From Epiperipatus broadwayi (taxonomy: Eukaryota; Onychophora; Udeonychophora; Euonychophora; Peripatidae), in assembly GCA_028023455.1 (NCBI GenBank), contig JAQFVV010012476.1:4784094-4848093 (forward strand): a stretch of 64,000 bases of DNA, given 5' to 3'. Positions 33,801-47,220 of this stretch are shown piece by piece. A model generated the notes under the pieces. The model did not search any database. It was not told where the DNA came from and was given only the letters and a program-made list of their open reading frames with translations. Within the stretch, counting starts at the first letter, position 1. Every line of letters begins with the position of its first letter. The position numbers and the translations under genes are program-made.

Positions 33801-36430
33801 TAATTTGCTACATACAGTAAATACCGCTCATTATAAAAATATTATTTTACAGTGCCACTTGTATTATTAGTAGCTTCAGAACTTTCTAATGCTCCTAATA
33901 TATGTTTGGAGCCTGTCCTCTAAGTATGGATTTGTAAGAAATTTTTCTTAAGCTTATACAAAATCCAAACATTGAATTTTTTTGTATGGTTAAAATTTTT
34001 ATATAAAATACCCTCTTTTATTTGGTGCAATTGTAGATCATATGATTTGGGATCAGAAGGTCTCAGGACCAATTCTGCCACTCACATTTCTGGTGCTTGA
34101 ATTTCTTATGAATTCCCAAGCAATAAATCCATTAGCATTTTTTTGTTTTTATATAAAATGAATAAGTTGACAGTTTAAATACTTAACATTTGAAAAAAAA
34201 AATGCCTTTAACTAACATTTTGTTCAAGTTAAAACCTGTAATCATCTCCAGTTTTTCAGTGCTAAAACATGTCTATGAAAACTTTATACAGCAATACCGC
34301 ATAAAAAAGCAATACCGCACAAAATATTTATAGACCTGGTAATTGGATTCAATTGAATGCATTTTTGTAGAAAAATTACAATCAGATATTATAATAAAAT
34401 AAATTTAATTTTTACTACTCTAAGAATTACTTACAAATAATATTATAATATTTATATAAAAAAGTAGAAATAAAATTATCACAGACTGCAAAAAACAGAG
34501 AAACAAAATTATTTATATTTACTCTACATGTGATAGGACATTGGTAAACTGCATACAAACTGATTTTTGTAAAATTGAGGTGTATTTAGAAAGATACTGA
34601 AATGGACATTTGTTTAATTTAAAAAAAACAATATAAAATTAGGGCACATGAAACTTGATAGTGGTATAATTGACCACATGTAACTATTTGAAAGTTAAAA
34701 CTATTTCAAAAATTAAGAATAAATTGGATGATCTATTTATGAATTTCAATAATGCCAAAAAAACGCAATGTTGAAAACAAATATAATGGCAAGAAAAAAG
34801 CAATAAAGAATTTTGAAATACTATTTAATGAAGTTAATAAACGTTTGTTTATTTTGGGCATTTTTTGTGAAGTTTTCAAGACTATGTGTCAAAGGAATGT
34901 GTAATAAAAATCTCTTCTTTTTAGAAACCAATCTGTGTTTCATACTGCAGTTCTGACATCTTGTGATGGCTTAAGTAATTAAAATATTACAATATAAATC
35001 TTTGTTTACACAATTTAGAAGGTCACAATAATAGGTAAATGTAATTTTCTTTTTCTTCTTCTTCCCTAAAAAATAAAGTTTCATGCAGTAATAAGAAAAT
35101 GCATTTTTCAAAAAACACTATCCAGTGACACCATATGAAATATGATTGAGCAGAAGTTACACACACCCAATACTGAAAAAGTTTACATTAATACTACTAG
35201 TAAAATTTAAATACTTCCACAACATTTATAAAGCTACATATTTTAAGATATAAAGATGGGCATAAAAGTGATACAATTTTTTTTAAATTATCTGAAAATA
35301 TTGAAATTTAGATTTCACTTGAATGGTGACTTTGTCCAAATATAACTTTTATAAACAACTTTATTACTGAAATTAATTTAAATAGAACTAAAATAATGAA
35401 AAAAGAGTAGAAGTCATAAATGTATTTATAAAAATAAAATATAAAGCTTATTGTTTATAATAATGAGAAAAATATAATTTTTGTTCTTTCCCACTAGCAT
35501 AAACTTATAAACTTATAAAGATATCTTGAAAATAGAGAAAAATATCTATGTAATTATTATGGTTGATGAATAAAATTTGGTCAAGGATGCTATTTTGTGC
35601 AAATTGAGTTTTGCAATTCAATGTTTGAATTAATAATGCTTACACTTTGATGATAACTCCTAGTATCTATTAATAAAAATGAAATATATAACATTTACCA
35701 ATCATTAAGAAATATATGCCACATAATTACAATACAAGTACTGTCTATAGACTGTTCAAATTTCATCCAAGATAACACTGGAAATAATGTTCTGAAGTAA
35801 CAATGAATTTGTAAGGAAAGAATTACAAAAAATCAGATTTGAATGTGAAGAACGATTATCTAGCTAATTTAATTTATAGACAATACATTATTGCTATAAT
35901 ATATCTAACAATTTCTGCCAATTTGCAATGAAACATTATGAAAATTTGATGGCAGTTTATGTGTTAAGAATTTTTCCAGAATTCACCTACATAAGGAAAA
36001 AAAAACCAATGATTATCAAGATAATCAGCTAATGATTTCTAGAGTTTTTATAGATTTTCTTTTCTGTTTAACTCTGTAAGTAAAAATAACTTGATATACA
36101 TTTATTATCAATGATTACATAGCTATCTAAGATGGCTATCTGCTGGCCAGTCTTGTATATCTATTTAATAAAATGTCAAAATACCACCCAGATATGAACA
36201 CCAGGTTGCAAGCATCATAGGTAAGTACAGTTTCTATGCACAAAAATCCTTGAGAGTAATTTCTGGTAAACTAAAGAATTGATTGTTTAGACTTGATTAC
36301 ATATATGGCAATAAATAATATTAGACTTAATTAATTAAGATATAATTAATTAAATTTATTTGCATCTGTTAGATCTTTTAAAACAAATGATATAAAATAA
36401 ATAATTTGGAAAATTACTTTTAAAAAAAAG
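33801..36430. other. No gene recognised
   Basis: About 2.6 kb of AT-rich, apparently single-copy sequence without ORFs, tRNA signals or obvious repeats. The ~30-bp block at 36182-36215 is GC-richer but unassigned. Confidence 0.55.
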
Positions 36431-36439
36431 CACTATGCT

Positions 36440-36720
36440 TTTGCATTTTAAAAACAACTTTATATTTTTAACTTATGGTTGTGAAACATGGAGTTTGCAT
36501 TTAAAATGTAATAAATTATGTAAGTTAAAAAAAAACATAAAAAGGCAGTCTAATGATAATAATAAAAGAAATACCCCCCCCCCCCATCCTCACCATGTCC
36601 AAATTAATACTGGGATGTTTATCTTGATGATGTAAAGAGCTTATTAATTAATTAAGAGGCAAATAAATTGTATTAAGTAGTGTGATAAGACAAAATGATC
36701 TTTATTTGTACCATCTAAAT
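36440..36720 (+). pseudogene. Non-LTR retrotransposon C-terminal fragment 1
   Basis: The plus frame reads LTYGCETWSLHLK, the YGCETW signature found after the reverse transcriptase in RTE/L2-type proteins. It is followed by sequence parallel to 37030-37260 (TCCAAATTAATNCTGG, then GATGTAAA). A run of C at 36574-36587 interrupts it. Confidence 0.55.
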
Positions 36721-37027
36721 CTGTTAAGGCAAATGAAATCAAAAAAATAATTTAAAAGGCAACCTCAGATTATATTTGGTTTATTTATTTATTTATTTAT
36801 TTTTTAAAAACCCTATTTTATTGTCTTTTAAACAGATTATTTAGTCTGCACAATAAATTAGAATAATAGACAAAATTCATCCTATAGTTTAAAACTACAT
36901 CAAAAAACTAAATTGCTTATCTCACAACAGAGCTAAAGATAGATTGGTAACATTGTATTTTTCGTAGTTGTTGATTTTTTTACTTAACTCAGTGGAAGGT
37001 GTAATCACATTTGTATCAATTATTTCT

Positions 37028-37290
37028 ATCAATGTATATTATATTTTTAACTTATGGTTGTGAACCATGGACTTTAAATTTAAAATCAAATAGAAACTGC
37101 AAGCAAGGCTTAAAAAATACGTCAAAACTCTATATGCAGTCAATTCTTTTTTAACAAGTCCAAATTAATTCTGGAATATTATTGTAATTGTGGAATGATG
37201 TAAAAACATTGCTGAAGCTTTGTGTTACATCCAGATGCCAGACAAATTGTGTCAAGTGATGGCTAGCAACACGCCAACGATGATGATTTA
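37028..37290 (+). pseudogene. Non-LTR retrotransposon C-terminal fragment 2
   Basis: Plus frame LTYGCEPWTLNLKSN, related to the fragment at 36440. The segment ends with GATGATGATTT at 37279, as the 3' ends of the RTE-like copies at 51370 and 39700 do. Confidence 0.5.
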
Positions 37291-37593
37291 ACTATCGTGC
37301 GTTGTTGCATATTTTCTCTAATCAGAACTCTTGGTATAAAATTTAACATACATTGGTACTTAAATATATATACATATATTTAGTCTTGTCTGTATGCTAA
37401 GTGATAAAAAATTTGTATTATAAGAAAAGATCATATTAGAGTTTATTGGATCATAAGCGAAAGAAAGACATGCTCCAATCGTTTGTGAAAAAGTTAGAGA
37501 AGTCTTTATATATTACAGTAGATTATGTAAATGACGATATATACGTATAGAAAGTTATCCGCTAGAAAGCAGTTGTGATAACTGTCAAAAAGA

Positions 37594-37695
37594 ATGTGGT
37601 TGAAAATTAAGCTAACAACACTTGATGGTTACGAATTTTCCGGTGAATGCAAAATGCGCCATCTAGCGTATTATGAAGCAGTGACTGATATTACG
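37594..37695 (+). CDS. Possible host first coding exon (34 codons) with splice donor
   Basis: ATG at 37594 opens a 34-codon frame, MWLKIKLTTLDGYEFSGECK then MRHLAYYEAVTDIT, with normal-looking amino acid composition in a very AT-rich region. It runs directly into ACG|GTATGT, a good splice donor (GT at 37696). The local GC content is higher than its surroundings and no repeat similarity was seen. I do not recognise the protein. No second exon was identified in the window. Inference only: a short conserved N-terminal exon of a host gene, or chance. Confidence 0.3.
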
Positions 37696-37699
37696 GTAT

Positions 37700-39688
37700 G
37701 TAATTTATATACAGTATGTACATAAAACTAATAACTTGACTTGATCAACAGCCACACTGAATTATAATAATAATTATACCATCATCATCGTTTTTATCTA
37801 TCATTCATTAGTCAGATCCACTATAATTAGAAGTTCGTAATAAATAAAAAATCAAATCAAAACTCCCTCCCAAAGTCAAAAGAAAACCTCTTCACCTCTT
37901 TGTCTGCAATTAGCTATGGTATTTTGATTCCCATTACCTTCCACTAGCATAAACTGTGTTCTGTTCCTCTTGAAACCCCTTCTTCTCTTTACACAGCTTA
38001 TTAAGCACTCTGCCTGAGATGAGGGAAGAAGTGGGTCGGTAGTAGGTTTGGCAGTCGTCCACTTACCCCTTTAATCTTTGAGATTTGATGAAACCATGGT
38101 AAATGAAAGGAGAGGGGGAGGGACGGTAGTGTTGGCTTTATGGTAAATGAATTTGGCATTATAACAAAAATAAAAGCTTTCTTTCAGAAAACCACATGCC
38201 CCAACAAACCCATTGACGACAAAATCTTGAACTAGCACTCAAATGAGGGTCAATATTCTGAGATTAATGCCAGAGGTCAGGTTTAAATTTTTTTGAGTCT
38301 TAGTCTGGGGGGAATTTTGATTGTAACGACAAAACCGTCATATCGGATATAAAATAGTAAAAAAAAAAATTAAACAACTTTATTAATCAAGTGGCATGTA
38401 TGTATATAAATATACCCATGAATGGTATATATGTACATGCACACACATATACATATTAAACATGTATAACAGATAAATCACCACTGATATCTCACGTGGG
38501 TTAGTAAGAGTCAGAATTGTAGACTGAAATTCGAGGTTCATAAATCACGGTTCCACTCTACACTTACGATGCATGAACTCCCGAATAAATAACCATGAGG
38601 TTTATTATCTCTGATGATGATTAAATATTTTTATTGGTTGATCATAATGAGCAATTCGATGACACTTTCTAAAGTTAGCAAACCTGTTTTATAGACAATC
38701 AAATTTAATTACGTCAATGATATAACTAGTATTTTGGGGCCCTTTTGCAAAATTTTCGAAAAATACCCTTTTTTAATATTTACAACATATGCTGTAATAT
38801 TGTTTCCAATATATATAACAAAAGGGTCCCTAAGACCCAGGTGCCACTGACTTATGTTTATGCATTTTATAAAAGTCTTGAAAGATAAAAACTAATAGCC
38901 CGAACCTCAACGTAACATCAAGATGCTCAAATGTCACATAACCTCCGCCCCCCCCCCCCAATAAACTATAAAATTATTCTTAAAAATAAGTCATTCAATA
39001 ACAGTATTTTTATTCGTCTGACACCTAAACAGAACCATTTCTAATATATGACTTAGATTATATTAGTGACTAATGGAAGTCAGCAATATACATATTGTTA
39101 CTGAATGACATGATTTTAGTTTCCAAACGGCTTTTTAATTGGTTGCTTGCTTAATTACATTATTGTAGAGGTTAAATATAGAAAAATACACATGGAAGTT
39201 CTCATTAATCTTTCTATATTTACTTACATAGATATGTATAATCTATGGTACTTTGTTATCTTTATATGTAACTAGAGGGTTTCGCGCCCATGTTTTCAGT
39301 ATTGATTAAATTTCATCATTCTTTTGTTCCAAAGACAAAAAAAAAATTAAAAACTAATTATGCTTGTACTCTTTTTTTTTTTAAACATATAACAAGCACA
39401 CACTATATTCTACTCTTTTATTAATTAGATAAGAGCAAATTTACTATTAAATAAATAATTATTAATATTTTTTTACTACAGATGCTGTGTTTCTGTTAAA
39501 AGTTTTATGTTGCTCATACTTGATTCTAAAATCTTATAAAAGATTTGTCCAAAATGTTCATAGTAAAGTATTGTTTATTTATGAGAAGAAATTCTAGTTT
39601 TATTTTTGTTGTGTTAAATAATCCATAACTATTTCATAAAATGCAAATTTTTTTCTCAAACATATATTTAATTGCACCAGAAAACCTT
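37700..39688. other. No further gene recognised
   Basis: AT-rich sequence with a poly-C run at 38948-38959, a poly-T/A stretch and no recognisable coding. If 37594-37695 is an exon, this would be intron. Confidence 0.45.
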
Positions 39689-39689
39689 T

Positions 39690-40015
39690 ATTGTTCAATC
39701 ACCATCATCATCACAGCCATTATCAATCCACTGCAGGATGAAGCTCTCTCCAAGTTCAAACCGTCTTCTCCGATCTTTATCTTTTCTTCTCCACATCACC
39801 TCTGCACACTTTCTTAATTCATCCATCCATCTCACATGTGGTCTCTTTCTGGGTCTTTTACAATCTCTTGGAATCCAGTTTAAGATTTCAATTGTCCAGC
39901 CATTATCATCTCTTCTAGCAATATGTCTAGCCCAACTTCACTTCAGTCTTTTAATTTTTTCAATGAGGTCAGTTATACCCATTTGTTCTCTTACCCTTAT
40001 ATTGCATTTTGTTCA
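39690..40015 (-). pseudogene. RTE-like non-LTR 3' end fragment
   Basis: Minus-strand match to 51541-51860, with the trinucleotide-rich terminus (CATCATCATC at 39702) at the 3' end and the RP..RP-type C-terminal coding region. Clean truncation at ~40015. Confidence 0.65.
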
Positions 40016-40019
40016 ATAA

Positions 40020-41660
40020 AGAATTATTAATAATTTTCCAGAATATTGTATTTTTTACTACAGATGCATTTTTCTGCCCCATTTTTAATATCAGTTTGTT
40101 CTTTTTTATAAGTGTGTCAATTTTAGTTGTATAATAACAATTTACATCCAGAATTTTTTAGCAAACCACATCATTTAATAGTACTTTCATTTCACCTTAT
40201 CCTTTTTTATAAATAGTGTAAATAAATAGTGCAGTAACAATAACATGGATTAACAAAGAATATAAAGAAAAGAATTCAGAATACTAATGAGTAAATTGGA
40301 AGGACAGAAATCCCTCAAGTTGTTTATGTTAATTAGTGCAATAACTTGAGTGTTTTGGTTATATATTACAGTAAATCTCACTCAGGTTACTACATGAATT
40401 AGGTAGCATAAATACTTATATAAATATCAATGTTTCTTGGATTATGAGAATAATTATGGACATTTATTTAATCATGAAATCAGTAAGTTCATCTTTTTTC
40501 TGAACGTGAAGGTCAAAAAGAGGAACATAGAAGAGGTGTGATGCAAAATAACTAAGTCTCTCTAGTTTACTGGTCACTGACCAAAAATCATGACTATGGT
40601 CAATTGCACAAAAATGCATGTATGCTCAAAAAGGTTAAAATAAAAAAAGCTCCAGCAAGAAATATACATGTTCTTCATTAACTCACATTCAACCATATAT
40701 TACATAGATACATTAATTATATTCATGGTCTTATTATAATGTAAACAATACAATGCTTGTAATTATTATCCATATCTATTAACTAAAGTTATATTTGTCT
40801 TTGATATTACTAGGAAACAATTAATTAATTTAAAATCCTAATGTTAAGCAAATTTATGCAGTATCCTAGCAGAGAAATCTATTTTTGTAATATGAGCATT
40901 CACAAGATCTCTTTTGACATCACATAATTGATAATTTATTATCTCAGAGAAGTGCAAATGCTAAATTAAATATTTTCATGGATTTATTATGATGTAAACA
41001 AAGCAAAGTTTAGGACTACTTTTATGTAAATTAACAAGAGATGTCTTTATTCTTAATGTTGCAAGGAAATCATCAATTATTAATTGACAGTCCTAAAGCT
41101 AAACAAGTTTTCTTTAGTATCCTATTTGGTAATAATTTGACACAAAAGCTTACATAATATTTTAATGTTGTTTGTGCAGCAGTTTGAAAAACTGTTGATT
41201 TCAACAAGTCTCAATAAAAGATACATAGCTTCTTTCTCTAATCTACTTACTATGATCATCTCTGAATCAATATACAAGACAGTGATATAGTTTAGCTGTT
41301 CACCACAAATATGCTTGAAGTGCTAATATATCTTGATCATGATTATGATATAAAATGTGAGTATGTTTCTTAACTTAATGATCATCACCAATGCTTTCCC
41401 TACCATCATAAAATCTTGAAAACTACTCAAAAACATTCTAGTCTCCAATATATTTATTGCCAGAGATAGTTTCAATAAATTTAAAATAAAATTTAATTGT
41501 AGTGCATTGTTATATCATGAGTTAAGGAACAAAACACATTGTCATATTTCATGTCATTTTTAAAATCCAGATAAGCTATAACTTAAAATTTTGCATGGTA
41601 AATAGATAAAATGTGTCCTTATGTAACATATGACTGCAAATAATTTGAATTAAGAACCAA
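40020..41660. other. No gene recognised
   Basis: AT-rich, with two loosely similar ~150-bp stretches around 40720-40870 and 40975-41110 (shared ATTATNATGTAAACAA and ATTAATTNACAGTCCTAA-like words), an old duplication. No coding. Confidence 0.5.
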
Positions 41661-41664
41661 TTTG

Positions 41665-42066
41665 CAGTTATTAAAACATGAAAAACTCCATACAGCAGTG
41701 CCACTCAATGCAAGACAGAGTAATCAATGGATGACAGAGGGCTTGTGTATAAAATCTCTATCTAGTGCCTATTCATCTGACATCCTCAGACTAGTTTCTA
41801 GCTTGTAGCTTTCATCAGTGAGAAGACTTGGATTGGAGAGAGTGCTCTCAGATCCAAGTCTCCTCACTGATAAAAGCCATAAGCTAGAAACTAGTCTGGG
41901 GATATTGGATGAGTAGGCACTAGATAGAAATTTTATGCACAAGTCTTCTGGCATCCATTGATTACTCTGGCTTGCATTGAATGGCACTACTGTATAGATA
42001 GTTTTGCCTGTTTTAATAACAGTTATGAACAAGCTTAAGAAATGGTGATCATGTGATGTTTAGTGG
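41665..42066. repeat. Complete foldback element, family X, with hammerhead
   Basis: Palindrome with arms of ~170 bp centred near 41837. Shared blocks are GGCACTACTGTATGGAG-type sequence, TAATCAATGGATG, GTAGGCACTAGATAGA and the ribozyme module. The outer right side carries GGTGATCATGTGATGTTTAG, shared with other members. Related partial copies are at 19490, 48160 and 49235. Confidence 0.85.
41782..41826 (-). ncRNA. Hammerhead ribozyme motif, family X
   Basis: Minus strand: CTTCTCA, CTGATGA (41818-41812), AGCT-ACA-AGCT stem II flanked by an A-A mismatch, GAAAC (41798-41794), TA, GTC (41791-41789), TGAGG. Core intact. The right arm has CTGATAA instead and would be inactive. Confidence 0.65.
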
Positions 42067-43100
42067 TTCAATATGCAGTTACCTATTCACTAGAATACAT
42101 TATATGCACATGTGAGTTCACAAGTACTTTAATTTATTAAATTGCAATGCCTGAGCTAAATTAGTACAAAGAATTATAAAATCAATAGAAATCATAGTGA
42201 TGAAGCAGATGACAAATCAATAAATAAACAAAGCTTTATAATTCTTATTGAACTACATATGATCTGATTATTAAAATTAGGATGATAATTTTTGCAGCTC
42301 ATCCAACAATCTTCATCACAATCTTCTTTTAATGGTTAATCCAAACAAGATTTTTATTTGTAGGTAGTGCTGTAATCTCTTATGACTGTCTATAGTGATA
42401 TTTCACTAAATGACAAAAACATGAACGAATGTATATTGATTTAAGAGTTTAAAAAACATCTGAAGATATTAGTAGTTTTAATAATCAGTAACATCAAAAT
42501 AATTTAGTCTGGCTTCCATGTAAATGACAGTTTAAGTTTTGTTCTTCAATTTCAAGATTTGTGAAATTAGAAAAAAAATGAAATAGCAAAACAATTGAGT
42601 TTTTCCTGAGTTTATTAAAAATTTATGATTATTTTTATACATAATACTTTGATATTAAACACATAGATTCTATTTTTAAAAATAGAAGTTAAGTTCATTA
42701 GTAATGCTAATAAAAATATATATAGCCAGTATGATGGTTTTGCTTTGTGAATAATATTAATAATGCTTTTATCAACACAGTGCTAGAATCTTTTAAGATA
42801 TTTTAAAAATTGTAAGTGCAATTTTAAATTTTAGAACAGCATTTGATAGATTTATGAAGGCTTTGCATTTATAAGTTTCTGTTTTAAAATTAAATTTTAG
42901 GCCACAAAGATTTCATTGATTTTCTAAAGTTGCTGGATTGATTGGTTTTCTTTATACCCTCCAATGGGGAAAAGTTTGTTGTTCTTATTATACACAGGGA
43001 TAATCAAAAATAACTGGAATTGTATAATAAAAAAAATTGTTTATTTATTTTTAAGTGTTATAAATTTAATCACTTTAAAATTACTATCTATTTGATGCAA
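42067..43100. other. No gene recognised
   Basis: AT-rich sequence without recognisable features on either strand. Confidence 0.5.
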
Positions 43101-43103
43101 TAT

Positions 43104-43830
43104 ACCAGGCATGTCCAACATGTCGATCATGATCCGCCAGTCGATCGCAAAGCCATTTTTAGTTGATCGCGAGGCCAATCTGGCAAGCGCTGTCGGATAA
43201 CAAGTGAAACAAATTAAGTCAAGATTTTCAAGTTTTTTTTGTTATTTTTGTTTTTGTTCTAAATTTTTTTTCAATTCTAGATAGGAAAAGTCCACTAAGC
43301 CATATCATTATTGAAAATAATATTTTTAATCTTGATTTAATGTAGCTAATGTGAATTAATAAATATTGTTAATAATTACACATGTTGCCTTAATTCCTCT
43401 GGACATAAGTTTTTTGGCCTGTTAAATAACTGTAAATTTTATATTAGGTAGATATATAAAAATAATATGTATTTCACACCTTCCTCCACTTAGACTATGC
43501 CTATGACAACAAGTCGATCTCCTATGACAACAAGTCGATCATAACACATTTTTAAAATATCTCCTATGACAACAAGTTGATCATAACACATTTTTAAAAT
43601 AAAAGTACATCTTATGAACACAAAAGTTGGCCACCTATACCAGTCTAAACATGCTTTTAATTTTTCTAAGTAGTCAGGAAATACTTGCAAAGTGATGACT
43701 TTTAACATCTCTGTTGTTTTTTCCACCACTTCCAAGTCCACAAAAAATAGAGATATTTTTTTATTTGAGAGGCTTTGAAAGATGACAATGTTAGGATGGA
43801 GTTTGCACATTTTTCTTTGCACAACCACAT
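43104..43830 (-). pseudogene. hAT-like transposon remnant
   Basis: 43106 begins CAGGCATGTCCAAC, resembling the terminal inverted repeats of many hAT elements. A ~90-bp unusually CG-containing block follows (GTCGATCATGATCC, GTCGATCGCAAAG). Upstream on the minus strand, 43828-43490 is a 112-codon frame with LKVITLQVFPDYLEKLKACL that resembles the internal region of hAT transposases of the ZBED type; this is a weak match from memory. Its C-terminal ~35 codons are three short tandem repeats of CCTATGACAACAAGTCGATC (43498-43580). The opposite terminus was not found. Confidence 0.4.
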
Positions 43831-43834
43831 CATG

Positions 43835-44335
43835 TAATTTGCAGATAAAATATCTGATTGTTTGAATTAAATCTGAGGGGGAAAAGAATCAGCATAAATT
43901 GTAACATTTCAGTCATTATAAAAAAAAATGATAATTACACAAATGCACTTTAGATAAAAATATGCTACCTGTCACCATTACTTCACATAGTTATTTCATT
44001 TAGAAGATTGAAGCAAGAGGCTTGCCAAAAGAAGGTATATAACAGCTGAAGAATATACTACAACATGTGCACAAACCAGAGAATAATTCCTGTTAATTTT
44101 GAGTTCTCCCTCATATATTTATTTTGTTTACTATTTTTTCAAAATTTGAAAAGTTCAAATATGATTTTTTAGGATGTGTTTTATTTCTAAATTTATATTT
44201 CTAATTAATAAAATCCAATTTATTAAATTCTAATATAGAATAAAGATTTAATACTAAAATTACAAGTTGAATTATTTCATAAATTCTCATGGATATGTTA
44301 TCTTGTTAAATCAATTTTACTAACTATCTTATATG
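43835..44335. other. No gene recognised
   Basis: AT-rich interval without assignable features. Confidence 0.5.
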
Positions 44336-44339
44336 ATAA

Positions 44340-45060
44340 TAATATTAGTGATTAAGCCAATGCACATGTGCTTTAAAGATAAATTATAAATGAATACTCA
44401 ATTTTTCCAGACACCAGATATAGTATTCATTTATAATATTTACTGAGGCTGTAACCTCAAGAATATGCATGTAAAAATGTGATATTAGGGACTTCTACAG
44501 GTCTTAACCACAAGCTTATGCTTTGGAAAAAAAGAGAGGAACCTTCTTTACTTTAACCTACTTTCTATTTAAATAGGTGAATCAATGTGCGTTTAAATAA
44601 ATTTATTCATTTATAATTTATTTTTAAAGCGCATGTGCATTGGCTTAATCGCTAATATTACTATTACATAAAATAAACATAGTGCTATATAAAATAATAC
44701 CTCATTATATATGTTTAATTTCAACTAAAGATTGATGGTTCATAAATTGTAAAGATTTCACAAAGTGTCATTCATTCAAATATAAAAAAATATAATTTAA
44801 AGTGATGTGTAACACCCCACACTCTTATTTCCACACACTTAAGATTTGCCCATACATAAATGTTTGGGTTGAAAGAATGGATGGATTCATTCCATTCTTT
44901 CTAAAATACTATATCTTGTGTCTGGAAAACTTGAGTGTTCATTTATAATTTAACCTTAAAGTGCATGTGCATTGGCTTAATCGCTAATATTACTATTACA
45001 TAAAATAAACATAGCGCTATATAAAATAATAACTCATTATAACTATTTTATATTAAAAGG
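44340..45060. repeat. MITE-like element with terminal inverted repeats and a duplicated right end
   Basis: Left terminus AATATTAGTGATTAAGCCAA (44344) is the inverse of TTGGCTTAATCGCTAATATT (44640-44659). The right terminus occurs again 332 bp further on (44973-44992), with ~110 bp of shared flank reaching AACATAG(T/C)GCTATATAAAATAATA. No transposase. A tandem duplication or a nested second element explains the extra end. Confidence 0.7.
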
Positions 45061-45467
45061 TCACCATAACATTTAAAAAAATCAATGTCTAAAGTGGAAT
45101 AGGGGATTATAATTTATTGATTCATTATAGTAAACAATGCAAAGAAGAATGGATGTGATTGGTTCATCTTGAAAACCAGATGGTAGAGATAGTAGTTATA
45201 AATTTAAATTTAATTTTACTTTTAACTATTAATATAGAAAATGTGAAAACCTTGCTTGAAGTATATACTTCAATTGTTCACTAAAAGGATACATTTATAT
45301 AAGTAGGACCTGGTGAAAATTTTAAGTATAGATGTTGCATCTTCAAAATACAAAAGTAATTCATTTCTTTAATCAGTAAGCAATTTATTAATAAGTAAAT
45401 TTGCATATTTAAAAATTTGCTTCACTAAGTTATTAACTTGTCCTAATAATGAAAACAAAATATCATT

Positions 45468-45765
45468 TCACATGTAATGAATAATATTTCTGTAGTGTTA
45501 TTTTTAACACACGACTCTCAATTAATCTCTAGTAATTCCCCATCTATATATAGTGAACAATGATAAAGATATGTGTAAGAAAATATGATTTGGGCCAATC
45601 GATGAGTGTGGGTTCAGATCGTCTATCTCTTTTATATGTCTTTGGTCATATGTTTATGATTACATCCTTCCACAAGGTGTTAAAAGCAAATAGAAATCGG
45701 TCCTAGCATGAGAGTGGTGTAGTGAAAATAACACTACAGTAATATTATTCATTAAATGAATAATC
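45468..45765. repeat. Foldback pair with tRNA-like middle
   Basis: ATGAATAATATTTCTGTAGT (45477) is inverted at 45735-45765 (ACACTACAGTAATATTATTC). The interior contains GGGTTCAGATCG (45611-45622), a possible degenerate polymerase III B box. Confidence 0.5.
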
Positions 45766-45899
45766 TCTAGTCTAATGAATGACTAATAAAAATTAATAAT
45801 ATCATTTTCTATGTGTTTTTAAGAATGTTGAAGCTTTTTTTCTTTACATTGTTCTATTATTTTGTTTATAAATGTATTAAATAATCTCCACTTCACACA

Positions 45900-46050
45900 T
45901 TTTTTTGAAATCATATGAATAAAGATACAATAAAAGACAAATGACCCCTAAGATATGCATTTCATGCTGAACAAGCACTTATCAATTCATCCAGATCAAC
46001 ATCTCTTATATATATCATTTGGTATATTTTGATTTACAGGTGTCAAACTT
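45900..46050 (-). repeat. Decayed H1 repeat fragment
   Basis: Minus strand matches the ribozyme region of H1, but the core reads TTGATAA with GAAA; stem II TGCT/AGCA is retained. Heavily diverged. Confidence 0.55.
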
Positions 46051-46302
46051 ACATCTCTCACAACTATGAAATCATCTCCTCTAGATAAATACAACAATGA
46101 TTATCACTAATCATTTATTAAACAAGAGATTGTGTCTAGCCCAGTTATAAACTTTAAACCCCAGTTAAAGATTAATAGATCTAAATAATCCATTTTAAGT
46201 CCATCCCACATGTTTTAACAATGAATAGCATCAAAATATTAAATGGCTTTAAAGTTGCAAGCATGTTTAGTTTTGCAACTTTAAAGTCATTTTATATTTT
46301 GA

Positions 46303-46425
46303 TACTCATCATCATCATCAAACAGTATCAATCCACTGCAGAATAAAGGTCTCTCCAAATGCAATCCATCTTCTTCGATCTTTAGCTTCTCTTCTCCACA
46401 TCACCCCTGCACACTTCTAATCAAG
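46303..46425 (-). pseudogene. RTE-like non-LTR 3' end fragment (short)
   Basis: CATCATCATCATCAAACAGT followed by the ATCAATCCACTGCAGAAT block, the same 3' terminus as at 39702 and 51551, cut after ~115 bp. Confidence 0.6.
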
Positions 46426-46840
46426 CAACTGTGAAAAAAGACCATGGTGCTTCTTGATCTTAAACTCGGTGGTAAAAAGCCAATAAACTCACCATACTGG
46501 CTAATGTGGGTTGGTGAGCAGCCCATCCATGTTTGTATACTATATGAATAATCACATGGTAATAACAGCTTCAATGACAAGAATGTATAGAGTGGACATT
46601 AGGAATTTGCCCTGCTTGGTTCCTTTAAGGCCTCCAAGAGGAATCAAAGGGTCTCCTTTCAGTTAGTAGCAAACTCTTTTCTGAAGCCCTTTTTTTATAC
46701 TATTCATTGTTAAAAGTCATGATATATTTCTTTACTTTTGCTATTTCTTCTAGACTATGTAAATCTTTATTTGTAAATCTATTTTTTACTTAAAAGTAAT
46801 CTGAGAAAATATAATTATTTTTAAAATATAAAAAAAGATT
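46426..46840. other. No gene recognised
   Basis: No ORF or assigned repeat. The block 46430-46680 is less AT-rich than its surroundings (text around AAGGCCTCCAAGAGGAATC); I cannot identify it. Confidence 0.4.
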
Positions 46841-46844
46841 ATAT

Positions 46845-47220
46845 ATACAGCTCGCAAATAAGCTATTAACAAGCTGTGCAGAATATTCCCAGATCGGTTT
46901 CTGCTACTGGCTTCATCAGTGAGGTGCTAGAATATTCAAGCATTAGATTAAAAATGTCAGGACAAGACCAGCACTTTATCTAAGGGATAACTATTTTCTA
47001 CTTAATATTTATCTAGTAGATAAAGTGCTGGGCTTGTTCTGATATTTTTAATTGAATGCTTGAATATCTTAGCACTTGACTGAGAAAGTCAATAGCAGAA
47101 ACTGATCTGGGGTTGGGGATATTCTGCACAGCCTCTTAAGGGTTTATTTGCAAAATCTATATATAACATTTGTAATGCAAGCTTGTTAAATTAGGTCATG
47201 TGACATATGACTTGATTTCT
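46845..47220. repeat. Family Y foldback element with hammerhead
   Basis: Arms run from AGCTCGCAAATAAGCTATTA (46850) to its complement (47125-47155), with an inner palindrome centred near 47000 (AAGTGCTGG / CCAGCACTTTATCTA). The right flank is GTCATGTGACATATGACTTG, as in the other family Y members. Confidence 0.8.
46886..46928 (-). ncRNA. Hammerhead motif, family Y (weakened)
   Basis: Minus strand: CACCTCA, CTGATGA (46919-46913), AGCCAGTAGCA with only a 2-bp stem II, GAAAC (46901-46897), CG, ATC, TGGG. Core consensus intact; the second arm reads CTGAGAA and is dead. Confidence 0.5.

Noticed and set aside
36778-36803. TTTA tandem repeat as an element tail
   Set aside because: Short simple repeat with no adjacent element body identified.
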